Of a DNA stretch of 9,875 nt, positions 1 through 6,313 are shown piece by piece. Source of the DNA: an uncultured Rickettsiales bacterium. Its GTDB lineage: Bacteria > Pseudomonadota > Alphaproteobacteria > Rickettsiales > UBA998. Below the pieces are notes generated by a model, which was not told the origin of the DNA, did not search any database, and saw only the letters and a program-made list of their open reading frames with translations. Made by a program: the position numbers and the translations under genes. Where the stretch lies: positions 1 to 9,875 of the forward strand of contig CALJMC010000094.1 of NCBI GenBank assembly GCA_937982385.1. Reading direction: 5' to 3'. Within the stretch, counting starts at the first letter, position 1; each line of letters begins with the position of its first letter.

Positions 1-35
1 AGGTGAGGTGGTGATTTTAGGCAAGGGGGGAGTTA

Positions 36-1163
36 TTATTCACCGATGCCTGTGCCCTGTGTACGAATTTTTGTAGGTTGACTTGATGTATCTGATGCCG
101 CTAGTGCTGAGTTTGGTTCTGGTGCTGCCTCCTTCACCCGCTTAAAGTATCTTGCTTTTTCACGTCCATTGACACTTTTAGGTAGATTATCATCTGCAAG
201 CTCTATAAAATTTTTGCTGAAATCGGCATAATGTTCTTCTACGCTAGAAGAGGTCATATCGGTTTGCCCCCTGAGTTGAAGCAGGATATCTTTCCATGCT
301 TTAGTGCGTTGGTTGAAGCTGTCTGAATCCAATATTCCAATTATTGGAGAAGTGATTCTTTCATCTTTTTTTTCAGAAATTTCTGTCGCAATTTGCTCTT
401 TTAACCATGAGCCTAGAGTGCGTGTCATATTAAGAGTTTCTGGGACTCTAGTGACTGTTTCAGTGTGATATGGTGCAATAAGTTTGTTCCATATAGTTGT
501 AGATATGGGAGGCGTGTCAGTATCATCTCTATTAGACTCCCAACGCTTGCGTACAGCGCCCTCTTCAGGATGTTCATGCAAATCATATCTACCTGCTGAA
601 TTTCGTCTAAGGTCGCGAAGTGTTTCTAGCACTTGGGTTTCTACATGGGAGCTATAATAATTACTCTCTTTTGATGGGTTTGTCCCACCAGCTTGAAAAT
701 CTTCAATATTAATATCAGCTTTGAGTTCGTTATATTGTGCTGCTAATAAAAGGTTTTCTGGAGATATATCGCTAGTTTCTGATTTTGATGTGTCAGCCGA
801 CGTCCCTTGCACGCCATCGCGTGCAATCGTGTCGAGTTTTGATACGTCATCTGGGTTTGATACATCAAGTGTGCGGCTGTGATACGCTATTTGATTCATT
901 GCTGCGGCATCTTGAGCAACTTGCTGAGCAAATCTTTCATATGTCAATGCTTCGGTTGCGTCATTCAATACGATCTGGGGAGCAACAGTTTTGTTGTCTT
1001 CTAAGAATTTAGTTATAAATGCTTGTTCACCATCAACGTTTTCTGTTTTTGATAAGCTTATGCCATCCATAACATCATAATACATTTCTGCGCGTCTTAC
1101 ATATTTATACGCATTATATATTTCATTTGCTGGGTCAGATGTTAGCTTTGTGTTAGTGCTCAT
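36..1163 (-). CDS. Unrecognised cysteine-free soluble protein, 375 aa
   Basis: I do not recognise this protein and assign no function. The frame is complete, from ATG (complement of 1161-1163) to TAA (complement of 36-38). The product is hydrophilic, with no signal peptide and no membrane segment. It contains no cysteine at all in 375 residues. A Ser/Thr-rich, probably disordered stretch lies near residues 119-135 and another near 353-372. Between them are charged, mostly helical-looking segments with four tryptophans (W208, W225, W253, W290). The start is preceded by an A-rich tract with only a weak ribosome-binding site. Sampled lines run near 35-50% GC, lower on average than the isc genes, which may mean recent acquisition or relaxed selection. 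It points away from oxyR and is transcribed separately. A secreted or effector protein is possible but purely inferred. Confidence is for its being a real gene. Confidence 0.75.
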   Translation of the reverse strand: MSTNTKLTSDPANEIYNAYKYVRRAEMYYDVMDGISLSKTENVDGEQAFITKFLEDNKTVAPQIVLNDATEALTYERFAQQVAQDAAAMNQIAYHSRTLDVSNPDDVSKLDTIARDGVQGTSADTSKSETSDISPENLLLAAQYNELKADINIEDFQAGGTNPSKESNYYSSHVETQVLETLRDLRRNSAGRYDLHEHPEEGAVRKRWESNRDDTDTPPISTTIWNKLIAPYHTETVTRVPETLNMTRTLGSWLKEQIATEISEKKDERITSPIIGILDSDSFNQRTKAWKDILLQLRGQTDMTSSSVEEHYADFSKNFIELADDNLPKSVNGREKARYFKRVKEAAPEPNSALAASDTSSQPTKIRTQGTGIGE

Positions 1164-1213
1164 TATATTTTCTTTTTGTTGTGAATGTTTGCTTCTGTAC
1201 TCTTCTACTACCC

Positions 1214-1226
1214 AACTGTTACAGTT
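1214..1226. promoter_or_regulatory. 13-bp perfect dyad between divergent genes
   Basis: AACTGT, a central T, then ACAGTT form an uninterrupted perfect dyad. It lies about 50 bp upstream of the minus-strand unknown gene and about 210 bp upstream of oxyR. The position suits an operator for the minus-strand gene, but a 6-bp half-site can occur by chance and no cognate regulator is evident. Confidence 0.25.
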
Positions 1227-1324
1227 TGATGACGATATTTAACTTTTTGCAAATAAATTGTTTATGCGTTATTGATAGATTCTTCTTATAGGAGATATGC
1301 AAGAGCCTTTAATCTCCACAGGCT

Positions 1325-1403
1325 GTCATCCTGAACTTGATTCAGGATCCATCTTTGCTTTAAGCGTAGTACAGGTGGATCCCGTGTCGTAGCACGGGAT
1401 GAC
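1325..1403. repeat. Compound palindromic intergenic repeat
   Basis: The element is bounded by GTCATCC (1325-1331) and its reverse complement GGATGAC (1397-1403). Inside are two perfect 8-bp hairpins: ATCCTGAA/TTCAGGAT (1328-1335 with 1341-1348, 5-base loop) and ATCCCGTG/CACGGGAT (1379-1386 with 1393-1400, 6-base loop). A third complementary pair, GGATCCA (1345-1351) and TGGATCC (1376-1382), allows an alternative fold. Elements of this GTCATCCTGAA...CACGGGATGAC kind are, from general knowledge, dispersed in many copies in Rickettsia, Wolbachia and other alphaproteobacteria. It ends 34 bases before the oxyR start, so it would lie in or next to the oxyR leader. No T-tract follows, so it is not a classic terminator. 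Confidence 0.75.
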
Positions 1404-1437
1404 GGATGAGTGAGAGGGCAATTATAAGGAAGAAACA

Positions 1438-2304
1438 ATGAACTTACGTGACCTAAAATATCTCATAGCGGTGTCGGAACTCAAACATTTCGGCAAGGCG
1501 GCGGAGGCGTGTTTTGTGAGCCAGCCTACGCTTTCGATGCAACTGAAAAAGCTTGAAGAATTCTTGGGTGTTACACTAATAGAGCGCACCAATAAGCAAA
1601 TGATGATGACACCGATTGGCGAGGAGATTGTCGCCCGTGCACGTGAAGTAGTGGCGGGGGCAGAGGAGATTCGCTCGCTCGCCAAGCTCCAGCAAGACCC
1701 TTTTGCGGGGATATTAAAACTCGGCGTTATCCCGACCATCGCGCCTTATTATCTGCCTGAGATGCTAGCGAAGTGTAAAAAAGCATTCCCAGAACTCACC
1801 ATTCATATTCGTGAGGGGCAAACGGCAACGCTGAGTGAGGAATTGCGCTCAGGCAAGATTGACGCTGCTGTGATGGCGATGCTCCCTGAGCTTGAGGCGT
1901 TTGATAATGGGTTGTTGCTTGAGGAGCCATTTATGGTGGCAGTGCCGGATGGTCATGATTTTGCGAACAAGAAAAACCTTACGCAATCTGATTTGCAGGG
2001 CGAACCGCTTTTGCTGCTGGAAGATGGGCATTGCCTGCGCGACCAAGCGTTGGAGGCGTGTCAGTTTGCTGTGGCTCCCTCAGGCGTGAATTTTAGAGGC
2101 TCAAGCCTAGAGACAATTCGCGAAATGGTGCGCTCAGGCGCTGGCATCACCATTATGCCCGAGCGCGCGACACGGAAGGAAAAAGGCATCACTACCATAC
2201 CATTTGCATCGCCAGCGCCATCACGCGACATAACACTCTTGTGGCGCAAGTCATCCTCGCGTATAGCTTTGTTAGATAAGATGATTGAAACGATAGGAGC
2301 TTAG
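1438..2304 (+). CDS. oxyR: OxyR-type LysR peroxide-sensing regulator
   Basis: A LysR-family transcription factor of 288 residues that resembles OxyR, the thiol-based hydrogen peroxide sensor controlling antioxidant genes. The N-terminal winged helix-turn-helix (about residues 1-65) opens MNLRDLKYL and contains CFVSQPTLS, close to E. coli OxyR. The co-inducer domain follows from about residue 92. The decisive feature is LLLEDGHCLRDQALEAC: both redox cysteines are present at C199 and C208, the same numbers as in E. coli, so a peroxide-driven disulfide switch is likely. The SSLETIREMV and GAGITIMP segments also match OxyR. The protein is about 17 residues shorter than E. coli OxyR, at the C terminus. 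The ATG is preceded by AAGGAAG (1426-1432). The antiporter gene starts 4 bases after the stop, suggesting one transcript. LysR proteins usually autoregulate; no clear OxyR operator was found. Confidence 0.92.
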   Translation: MNLRDLKYLIAVSELKHFGKAAEACFVSQPTLSMQLKKLEEFLGVTLIERTNKQMMMTPIGEEIVARAREVVAGAEEIRSLAKLQQDPFAGILKLGVIPTIAPYYLPEMLAKCKKAFPELTIHIREGQTATLSEELRSGKIDAAVMAMLPELEAFDNGLLLEEPFMVAVPDGHDFANKKNLTQSDLQGEPLLLLEDGHCLRDQALEACQFAVAPSGVNFRGSSLETIREMVRSGAGITIMPERATRKEKGITTIPFASPAPSRDITLLWRKSSSRIALLDKMIETIGA

Positions 2305-2308
2305 GCTA

Positions 2309-3544
2309 ATGAGTGTAATAACAATTTCGAGCGTGTTGGTGACGTTATGTGCCATTTTTTCTTTCATCAATTATAAGTTTTTGAAGCTGCCTGCGGCAAT
2401 TGGTATCATGGTGTTGGCGTTGGGTATGTCAGTTATTATCATCGCATTGCCGAACTTTGGATTTGATATGCAAACGCCAGCCAAAGAGTTTTTGGGTGCG
2501 ATTGATTTTTCCGAAACCTTGCTGCATGGCATGCTGAGCTTCTTGCTGTTTGCAGGTGCGCTGCATGTGAATTTGGATGATTTAGGTAAGCTCAAAACGG
2601 TGGTGGGGTCGCTCGCATTGTTCGGAACGATCTTTTCCACGGCTGTGATAGGGTTTTTATCCTATGAATTATTTCCCATGTTTGGCGTGCATATAGACTT
2701 TATATATTGCCTCATTTTCGGTGCGCTGATTTCTCCCACAGACCCTGTGGCGGTGATGGCGATTCTCAAAAAAGCGGGTGCATCAAAATCACTGGAAACA
2801 AAGGTAGTAGGGGAGTCACTCTTTAATGATGGGGTTGCCGTGGTGATTTTCTTGGTGCTGGTGAGCGTGGCAGCTGGTGGGGAGGCGACTGCTTCTTCGG
2901 TCGGCACACTATTTCTACAAGAAGCTGGTGGCGGCATATTGCTCGGCGGAATCTTAGGCTTCATCGTTTATAAGATGCTCTCATCCATTGATAATTATCA
3001 GGTCGAAATTCTGCTCACGCTCGCCCTCGTGATGGGTGGCTATGAACTGGCGCTCTTAATGCATGTTTCAGGCCCAATAGCGATGGTAGTGGCAGGTTTG
3101 CTTATCGGAAACCAAGGGCGAAAATTCGCGATGTCAGATACTACGCGCGGAAACCTCGATAATTTCTGGGAGCTGTGTGATGAGTTTTTGAACGCCGTAC
3201 TGTTCCTACTTATCGGGATGGAGATTTTGATGCTATCGGCGAACCCTGCAGCATTTAAAGTAGGGCTGTTGATGATTCCAATTTTGTTAGCTGTTCGCAT
3301 GGTCGCCGTATCAGTTCCAATATTATTGCTCAAAAAGCGTCAACAATTCTCTGATGGGGTCATTAAAGTTCTTACATGGGGTGGTTTGCGCGGCGGTATA
3401 TCCGTAGCACTGGTGCTCTCCCTCGATCATGGCGCTGAGCGCGACTTCCTCCTCATCGTCACTTATTGCGTGGTATTGTTCTCTATTATTGTGCAGGGGC
3501 TAACGATTGGCAAACTGGTGAAGAGTACGCAGAGAAGTGGTTAG
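2309..3544 (+). CDS. CPA1-family Na+(K+)/H+ antiporter
   Basis: An inner-membrane monovalent cation/proton antiporter of the CPA1 (NhaP/NHE-like) family, 411 residues, almost wholly hydrophobic with about 12 transmembrane segments. Family signatures are SPTDPVAV (residues 142-149, with the TD pair of the unwound helix), ESLFNDGVAVV (169-179, with the ND pair that forms the ion-binding site) and the late GGLRGGISVAL (358-368) containing the conserved arginine. It ends soon after the last membrane segment (KLVKSTQRSG), so it lacks the long cytoplasmic regulatory tail of some bacterial and eukaryotic relatives. The ribosome-binding site AGGAG (2295-2299) lies inside the end of oxyR, 9 bases before the ATG. 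The gap to oxyR is 4 bases, so translation is probably coupled. Its role would be pH or sodium/potassium homeostasis. Ion specificity cannot be told from sequence. Confidence 0.92.
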   Translation: MSVITISSVLVTLCAIFSFINYKFLKLPAAIGIMVLALGMSVIIIALPNFGFDMQTPAKEFLGAIDFSETLLHGMLSFLLFAGALHVNLDDLGKLKTVVGSLALFGTIFSTAVIGFLSYELFPMFGVHIDFIYCLIFGALISPTDPVAVMAILKKAGASKSLETKVVGESLFNDGVAVVIFLVLVSVAAGGEATASSVGTLFLQEAGGGILLGGILGFIVYKMLSSIDNYQVEILLTLALVMGGYELALLMHVSGPIAMVVAGLLIGNQGRKFAMSDTTRGNLDNFWELCDEFLNAVLFLLIGMEILMLSANPAAFKVGLLMIPILLAVRMVAVSVPILLLKKRQQFSDGVIKVLTWGGLRGGISVALVLSLDHGAERDFLLIVTYCVVLFSIIVQGLTIGKLVKSTQRSG

Positions 3545-3566
3545 GGGGTAGGGGTTAGGGGCTAGG
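3541..3566 (+). repeat. G-run tandem repeat over the antiporter stop
   Basis: Four telomere-like units follow one another: TTAGGGGG, TAGGGG, TTAGGGG and CTAGG. The antiporter stop codon (TAG, 3542-3544) lies in the first unit. G runs of 5, 4, 4 and 2 with 3-base or shorter spacers could form a two-layer G-quadruplex in DNA or in the 3' end of the mRNA. Function is unknown. Confidence 0.5.
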
Positions 3567-3586
3567 TGTCAGGAGTTAGTGAAGTA

Positions 3587-3689
3587 GCTAGTAGCTTGTT
3601 GATGCACTAGCAAACTACGAGCGCAGGAAGCGCGAGTCAGCCATGAGCTTGCGAAGCAATCGCGTATTGAAAATGCAGGAGCATTTTCA
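3587..3689. repeat. Cluster of tandem hairpins between operons
   Basis: Successive inverted repeats fill this stretch. GCTAGT/ACTAGC pairs 3587-3592 with 3606-3611. Short GCGC (around 3620-3634) and GCTT/AAGC (around 3648-3658) stems follow. Last is a perfect 9-bp stem, TGAAAATGC/GCATTTTCA (3668-3676 with 3681-3689), with an AGGA tetraloop. The GCGAAGCAATC core resembles the tail of a widespread bacterial intergenic repeat ending GCGAAGCAATCC. There is no T-tract, so it is not a textbook terminator, but it could slow or end oxyR-antiporter transcripts or protect their 3' ends. Confidence 0.45.
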
Positions 3690-3712
3690 GGCGCAAAATA
3701 AATATTCCATCT

Positions 3713-3737
3713 AATCTTGACTAAATTAGTAGGGATT
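3713..3737 (+). promoter_or_regulatory. IscR type 1-like operator upstream of iscS
   Basis: The left half AATCTTGACT, centre AAATT and right half AGTAGGGATT match the E. coli IscR type 1 consensus, as I remember it, at 20 of 25 positions. All of GACT, the A/T centre and AGT are kept. The core ACTAAATTAGT (3720-3730) is a perfect dyad. In E. coli the cluster-loaded IscR binds such sites over the promoter and represses the isc operon when clusters are plentiful. The overlap with the -35 box here fits the same logic. An Rrf2-family relative such as RirA could bind instead. Confidence 0.6.
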
Positions 3738-3746
3738 TGGTAAACT
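3717..3746 (+). promoter_or_regulatory. Predicted sigma70-type promoter of the isc operon
   Basis: The -35 box is TTGACT (3717-3722, 5 of 6 matches) and the -10 box TAAACT (3741-3746, 4 of 6), separated by 18 bases. Transcription would start near 3753, giving a leader of about 50 bases before iscS. The -35 box is buried in the IscR-like operator. Confidence 0.5.
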
Positions 3747-3791
3747 ATCCTTGAAATGTGATGCGTTTTGTACCATATAGAGCGTGTAAAC

Positions 3792-3798
3792 AAGGAGA
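3792..3798 (+). promoter_or_regulatory. Strong ribosome-binding site deciding the iscS start
   Basis: AAGGAGA lies 6 bases before the ATG at 3805. The next in-frame ATG (3847), where IscS homologues normally begin, has only a weak AGG-like sequence before it. This favours the upstream start and the 14-residue N-terminal extension. Confidence 0.7.
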
Positions 3799-3804
3799 AA
3801 CCTC

Positions 3805-5052
3805 ATGTCAGGGAATAACGTTTTGGCTTTTGAAGCATCAGGCACTATGCCAATTTATCTTGATTATCAATCGACTACACCAGTTGACCCGCGTGTGACC
3901 GAGGCGATGTTGCCATGGTTCACCACGAAGTTTGGTAATCCACATTCTCGCAGCCATGCTTATGGTTGGGAAGCGGAGGAAGCATGTGAAGTGGCGCGCC
4001 GCAATGTCGCAAAACTCATTGGTGCGTCTGAGAAGGAAGTTATTTTCACCTCAGGTGCAACAGAATCTAACAACCTTGCCATTAAAGGTGTTGCGCGATT
4101 CTATGCGGATAAAAAGAAACATATCATCACCACCAAGACAGAGCATAAATGTGTGCTAGATTCATGCCGTCATCTTGAAAAAGAGGGTTTTGAAATCAGC
4201 TATCTTGATGTGGATGAAGATGGTTTGCTATCGCTCGATACGCTCAAAGCAGCGCTTCGCGAAGATACGTTGTTAGTGTCCGTGATGGTGATTAATAACG
4301 AAATTGGTACGATTCAGCCGATTAAAGAAATTGGTGCGATCTGTCGCGAAAATGGAACCTTCTTCCATTGCGATGCTGCGCAAGCATTTGGCAAAATGCC
4401 ACTTGATGTTGATGAGATGAATATCGACTTGATGAGTATCTCAGGTCATAAAATTTATGCACCGCAAGGTATTGGTGCACTGTATGTGCGTCGTCGTCCT
4501 CGTGTGCGTTTGGATGCTATCATCACAGGTGGTGGACAGGAGCGCGGTATGCGTTCAGGCACGCTGCCAACGGGTATTGTGGTTGGTTTGGGAGAAGCTG
4601 CGAAAATTGCACTGGAAGACATGGAAAAAGATCGTGAGCATGTGCAACGCTTGGCTGATAAATTCACAGCCGAAATTTTGGACGGTATTCCTGATGTATT
4701 CCTTAATGGGCATCTTGAAAAACGCTGGCCGGGTAACATCAATTTGAGCTTTGCCTATATTGAGGGCGAATCTATGATTATGGCGATTAAAGAACTCGCT
4801 GTATCTTCTGGTTCGGCATGCACCTCAGCATCACTTGAGCCGTCCTACGTATTGCGCTCTATTGGTGTCGGTGAAGATTTGGCACATACCTCAATCCGCT
4901 TCGGTATTGGACGTTTCACCACAGACGCCGAAATTGATCGCGCGATTGAAGTGGTAAAAGGATCAATCGATAAACTACGTGCGATGAGCCCATTATGGGA
5001 AATGGCGCAAGATGGTATTGATATTAGTAAAATTGAGTGGGCTGCCCACTAA
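3805..5052 (+). CDS. iscS: Cysteine desulfurase IscS
   Basis: A pyridoxal-phosphate enzyme that removes sulfur from L-cysteine, giving alanine and a protein-bound persulfide passed to IscU for Fe-S assembly and to tRNA thiolation pathways. It has 415 residues. The fold-type I domain opens PIYLDYQSTTPVDPR (16-30). SGATESNN (83-90) and HCDAAQ (188-193) contact the cofactor, SGHK (213-216) carries the Schiff-base lysine K216, and SSGSACTSAS (334-343) holds the persulfide cysteine C339. The C terminus (SPLWEM...IEWAAH) is the ISC-type tail that contacts IscU, so this is IscS rather than SufS or NifS. The segment FGNPHSRSHAYGWEAE is close to the Rickettsia/mitochondrial enzyme. The product has about 14 extra N-terminal residues (MSGNNVLAFEASGT) compared with most homologues. 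It is the first gene of the operon, behind an IscR-like operator. iscU follows after 23 bases. Confidence 0.97.
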   Translation: MSGNNVLAFEASGTMPIYLDYQSTTPVDPRVTEAMLPWFTTKFGNPHSRSHAYGWEAEEACEVARRNVAKLIGASEKEVIFTSGATESNNLAIKGVARFYADKKKHIITTKTEHKCVLDSCRHLEKEGFEISYLDVDEDGLLSLDTLKAALREDTLLVSVMVINNEIGTIQPIKEIGAICRENGTFFHCDAAQAFGKMPLDVDEMNIDLMSISGHKIYAPQGIGALYVRRRPRVRLDAIITGGGQERGMRSGTLPTGIVVGLGEAAKIALEDMEKDREHVQRLADKFTAEILDGIPDVFLNGHLEKRWPGNINLSFAYIEGESMIMAIKELAVSSGSACTSASLEPSYVLRSIGVGEDLAHTSIRFGIGRFTTDAEIDRAIEVVKGSIDKLRAMSPLWEMAQDGIDISKIEWAAH

Positions 5053-5075
5053 CTTAACCTACAGGAGAATTAAAG

Positions 5076-5477
5076 ATGGCATATAGTGAAGAAGTAATGG
5101 ACCATTATGACAATCCGCGCAATGTGGGTTCGTTTGATAAAGATGAAGACGGAATCGGTACTGGTTTGGTCGGCGCACCTGCATGTGGTGACGTGATGAA
5201 ATTGCAAATCAAAGTGAATGAAGCTGGTGTCATTGAAGATGCGCGCTTTAAAACATTCGGTTGTGGTTCAGCAATTGCATCAAGCTCGCTTGTGTCTGAG
5301 TGGGTGAAGGGCAAGTCTATCGACGAAGCTGCTACCATTAAAAACACGCAGATCGCGCAAGAGCTGGCACTTCCTCCAGTGAAAATTCACTGTTCAGTGT
5401 TGGCAGAAGATGCTGTGAAAGCGGCTATCGAAGATTATCGTGAACATGCTAAAGCAGGACAAGCAAAGGCGTCGTAA
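5076..5477 (+). CDS. iscU: Fe-S cluster scaffold protein IscU
   Basis: The scaffold on which 2Fe-2S clusters are built from iron and IscS-derived sulfur before transfer to target proteins. It has 133 residues, the usual size. All ligand residues are present: C37 and D39 in GAPACGD, C63 in FGCGSAIASS, and H105 and C106 in KIHCS. LPPVK (99-103) is the recognition motif for the HscA chaperone, which matches the hscB-hscA pair downstream. The sequence is close to both E. coli IscU and mitochondrial ISCU, and lacks the inserted segment of SufU. The ATG is preceded by AGGAGA (5063-5068), 7 bases upstream. iscA begins one base after the stop, so the two are almost certainly cotranscribed and translationally coupled. 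Confidence 0.97.
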   Translation: MAYSEEVMDHYDNPRNVGSFDKDEDGIGTGLVGAPACGDVMKLQIKVNEAGVIEDARFKTFGCGSAIASSSLVSEWVKGKSIDEAATIKNTQIAQELALPPVKIHCSVLAEDAVKAAIEDYREHAKAGQAKAS

Positions 5478-5478
5478 A

Positions 5479-5811
5479 ATGCCAGCAGCTATTTCCATAT
5501 CCGAAAATGCAGCAATTCAGGTGAAAGCCTTGCTTGCTGCGCGCGACAAGCCTTCTGAAGGGGTGCGTGTGGGTATTCGTACGCGCGGTTGCAACGGCAT
5601 GTCATACACTATCGAATATGCTGATGATGTGTCAGAGTTTGATGAAGTGGTGGAAGATAAGGGCGTTAAAGTGCTCATTGACCCTAAGGCAATCATGTTT
5701 CTTATTGGCACCGAGATGGATTACGAAGAAGACAAATTCAAAAGCGGTTTTACGTTCGTAAACCCGAATGAAAAAGGGCGTTGCGGTTGCGGCGAGTCAT
5801 TCAGTGTCTAA
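5479..5811 (+). CDS. iscA: A-type Fe-S carrier protein IscA
   Basis: A small A-type carrier (110 residues) that accepts clusters or iron from the IscU machinery and helps build 4Fe-4S proteins. The three conserved cysteines are C38 (RGCNGMSY) and C102 and C104 (CGCGESF), in the normal spacing for IscA/HesB proteins. The frame stays open upstream to an ATG at 5440, but that adds a basic 13-residue extension (MNMLKQDKQ...) translated from the end of iscU. The start at 5479 gives the family length, lies one base after the iscU stop, and has AAAGG (5465-5469) upstream. It lies between iscU and hscB, the standard ISC order. ErpA or another A-type carrier would look similar; operon position favours IscA. 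Confidence 0.94.
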   Translation: MPAAISISENAAIQVKALLAARDKPSEGVRVGIRTRGCNGMSYTIEYADDVSEFDEVVEDKGVKVLIDPKAIMFLIGTEMDYEEDKFKSGFTFVNPNEKGRCGCGESFSV

Positions 5812-6313
5812 TTATTTTGACCTTCTTGGTCTCCCAAAGCAATTCGAGCTAGATGAAAAGCAGTTACGCGATGTGTATCTAAAAATGCAGCGTATCTGCC
5901 ACCCCGACCAATTGGCGAATAAGGGTGCGGCAGACCGCATGGCGGCGATGCAAACATCAGCTGATATGAATCAGGCATATCTTACGCTTAAAGATCCTCT
6001 CAAACGTGCGGAGTATCTGTTGTTGCTTGATGATGTGAAAGTCGGAAGCGAGCAGGGCGCATTGAAGCCTTCGCAAATGTTGCTGATGGAGTCGATGGAA
6101 TTGCGTGAAGCGCTGATGGAAACGGATGATGCCGAGGGACTGGCTAAACTTTCCACTCAAGCCGCAGAGAATCTGTTGAATTATCAAACAAGTTTTGCGG
6201 AAAATTACGCCCAAAAACACGTGACAAAAGCGGCTGAGGCGGCTATAGGATGGCGGTTGACGGCGAAGTTCGCCTCTGAGATAAACGCGAAGCAAAAATC
6301 GGTGATGGCATGA
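5804..6313 (+). CDS. hscB: J-domain co-chaperone HscB
   Basis: The Hsp40-type partner of HscA. It delivers IscU to the chaperone and stimulates its ATPase so that the cluster is released. From the GTG at 5804 it has 169 residues, close to 171 for E. coli HscB. The J domain opens SNYFDLLGLP and contains the essential HPD at residues 33-35 (ICHPDQ). The C-terminal helical, IscU-binding domain begins around residue 80 and is rich in Leu and Glu. The start is uncertain. An in-frame ATG at 5768 would add 12 residues that simply read the other frame of conserved iscA codons, and it has no ribosome-binding site. The GTG overlaps the iscA stop by 8 bases and has a weak GGCGAG (5791-5796), so I prefer it. 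The 3' end overlaps hscA by 4 bases (ATGA). Confidence 0.92.
   Translation: MSNYFDLLGLPKQFELDEKQLRDVYLKMQRICHPDQLANKGAADRMAAMQTSADMNQAYLTLKDPLKRAEYLLLLDDVKVGSEQGALKPSQMLLMESMELREALMETDDAEGLAKLSTQAAENLLNYQTSFAENYAQKHVTKAAEAAIGWRLTAKFASEINAKQKSVMA

Noticed and set aside
785..1012. Plus-strand open frame of 75 codons opposite the unknown gene
   Set aside because: It is an antisense shadow of a much longer complete frame, with no sensible start signal.
1258..1300. oxyR promoter and LysR-type operator
   Set aside because: TTGATA at 1272-1277 has no convincing -10 at the right distance, and the ATA-N9-TAT at 1275-1289 is too weak a dyad to call.
3668..3689. Rho-independent terminator for the antiporter operon
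   Set aside because: The 9-bp stem is good but AT-rich and followed by AGGCGC rather than a run of T, so I list it only as part of a hairpin cluster.
3569..3793. Minus-strand open frame of 74 codons in the antiporter-iscS gap
   Set aside because: It crosses the iscS promoter and reads through the hairpin repeats; peptides such as IRDCFASSW are typical false translations of dispersed palindromic repeats.
5440..5478. Upstream ATG extension of iscA
   Set aside because: The extra 13 basic residues overlap the end of iscU and do not match IscA homologues. The ATG at 5479 gives the normal length and operon spacing.
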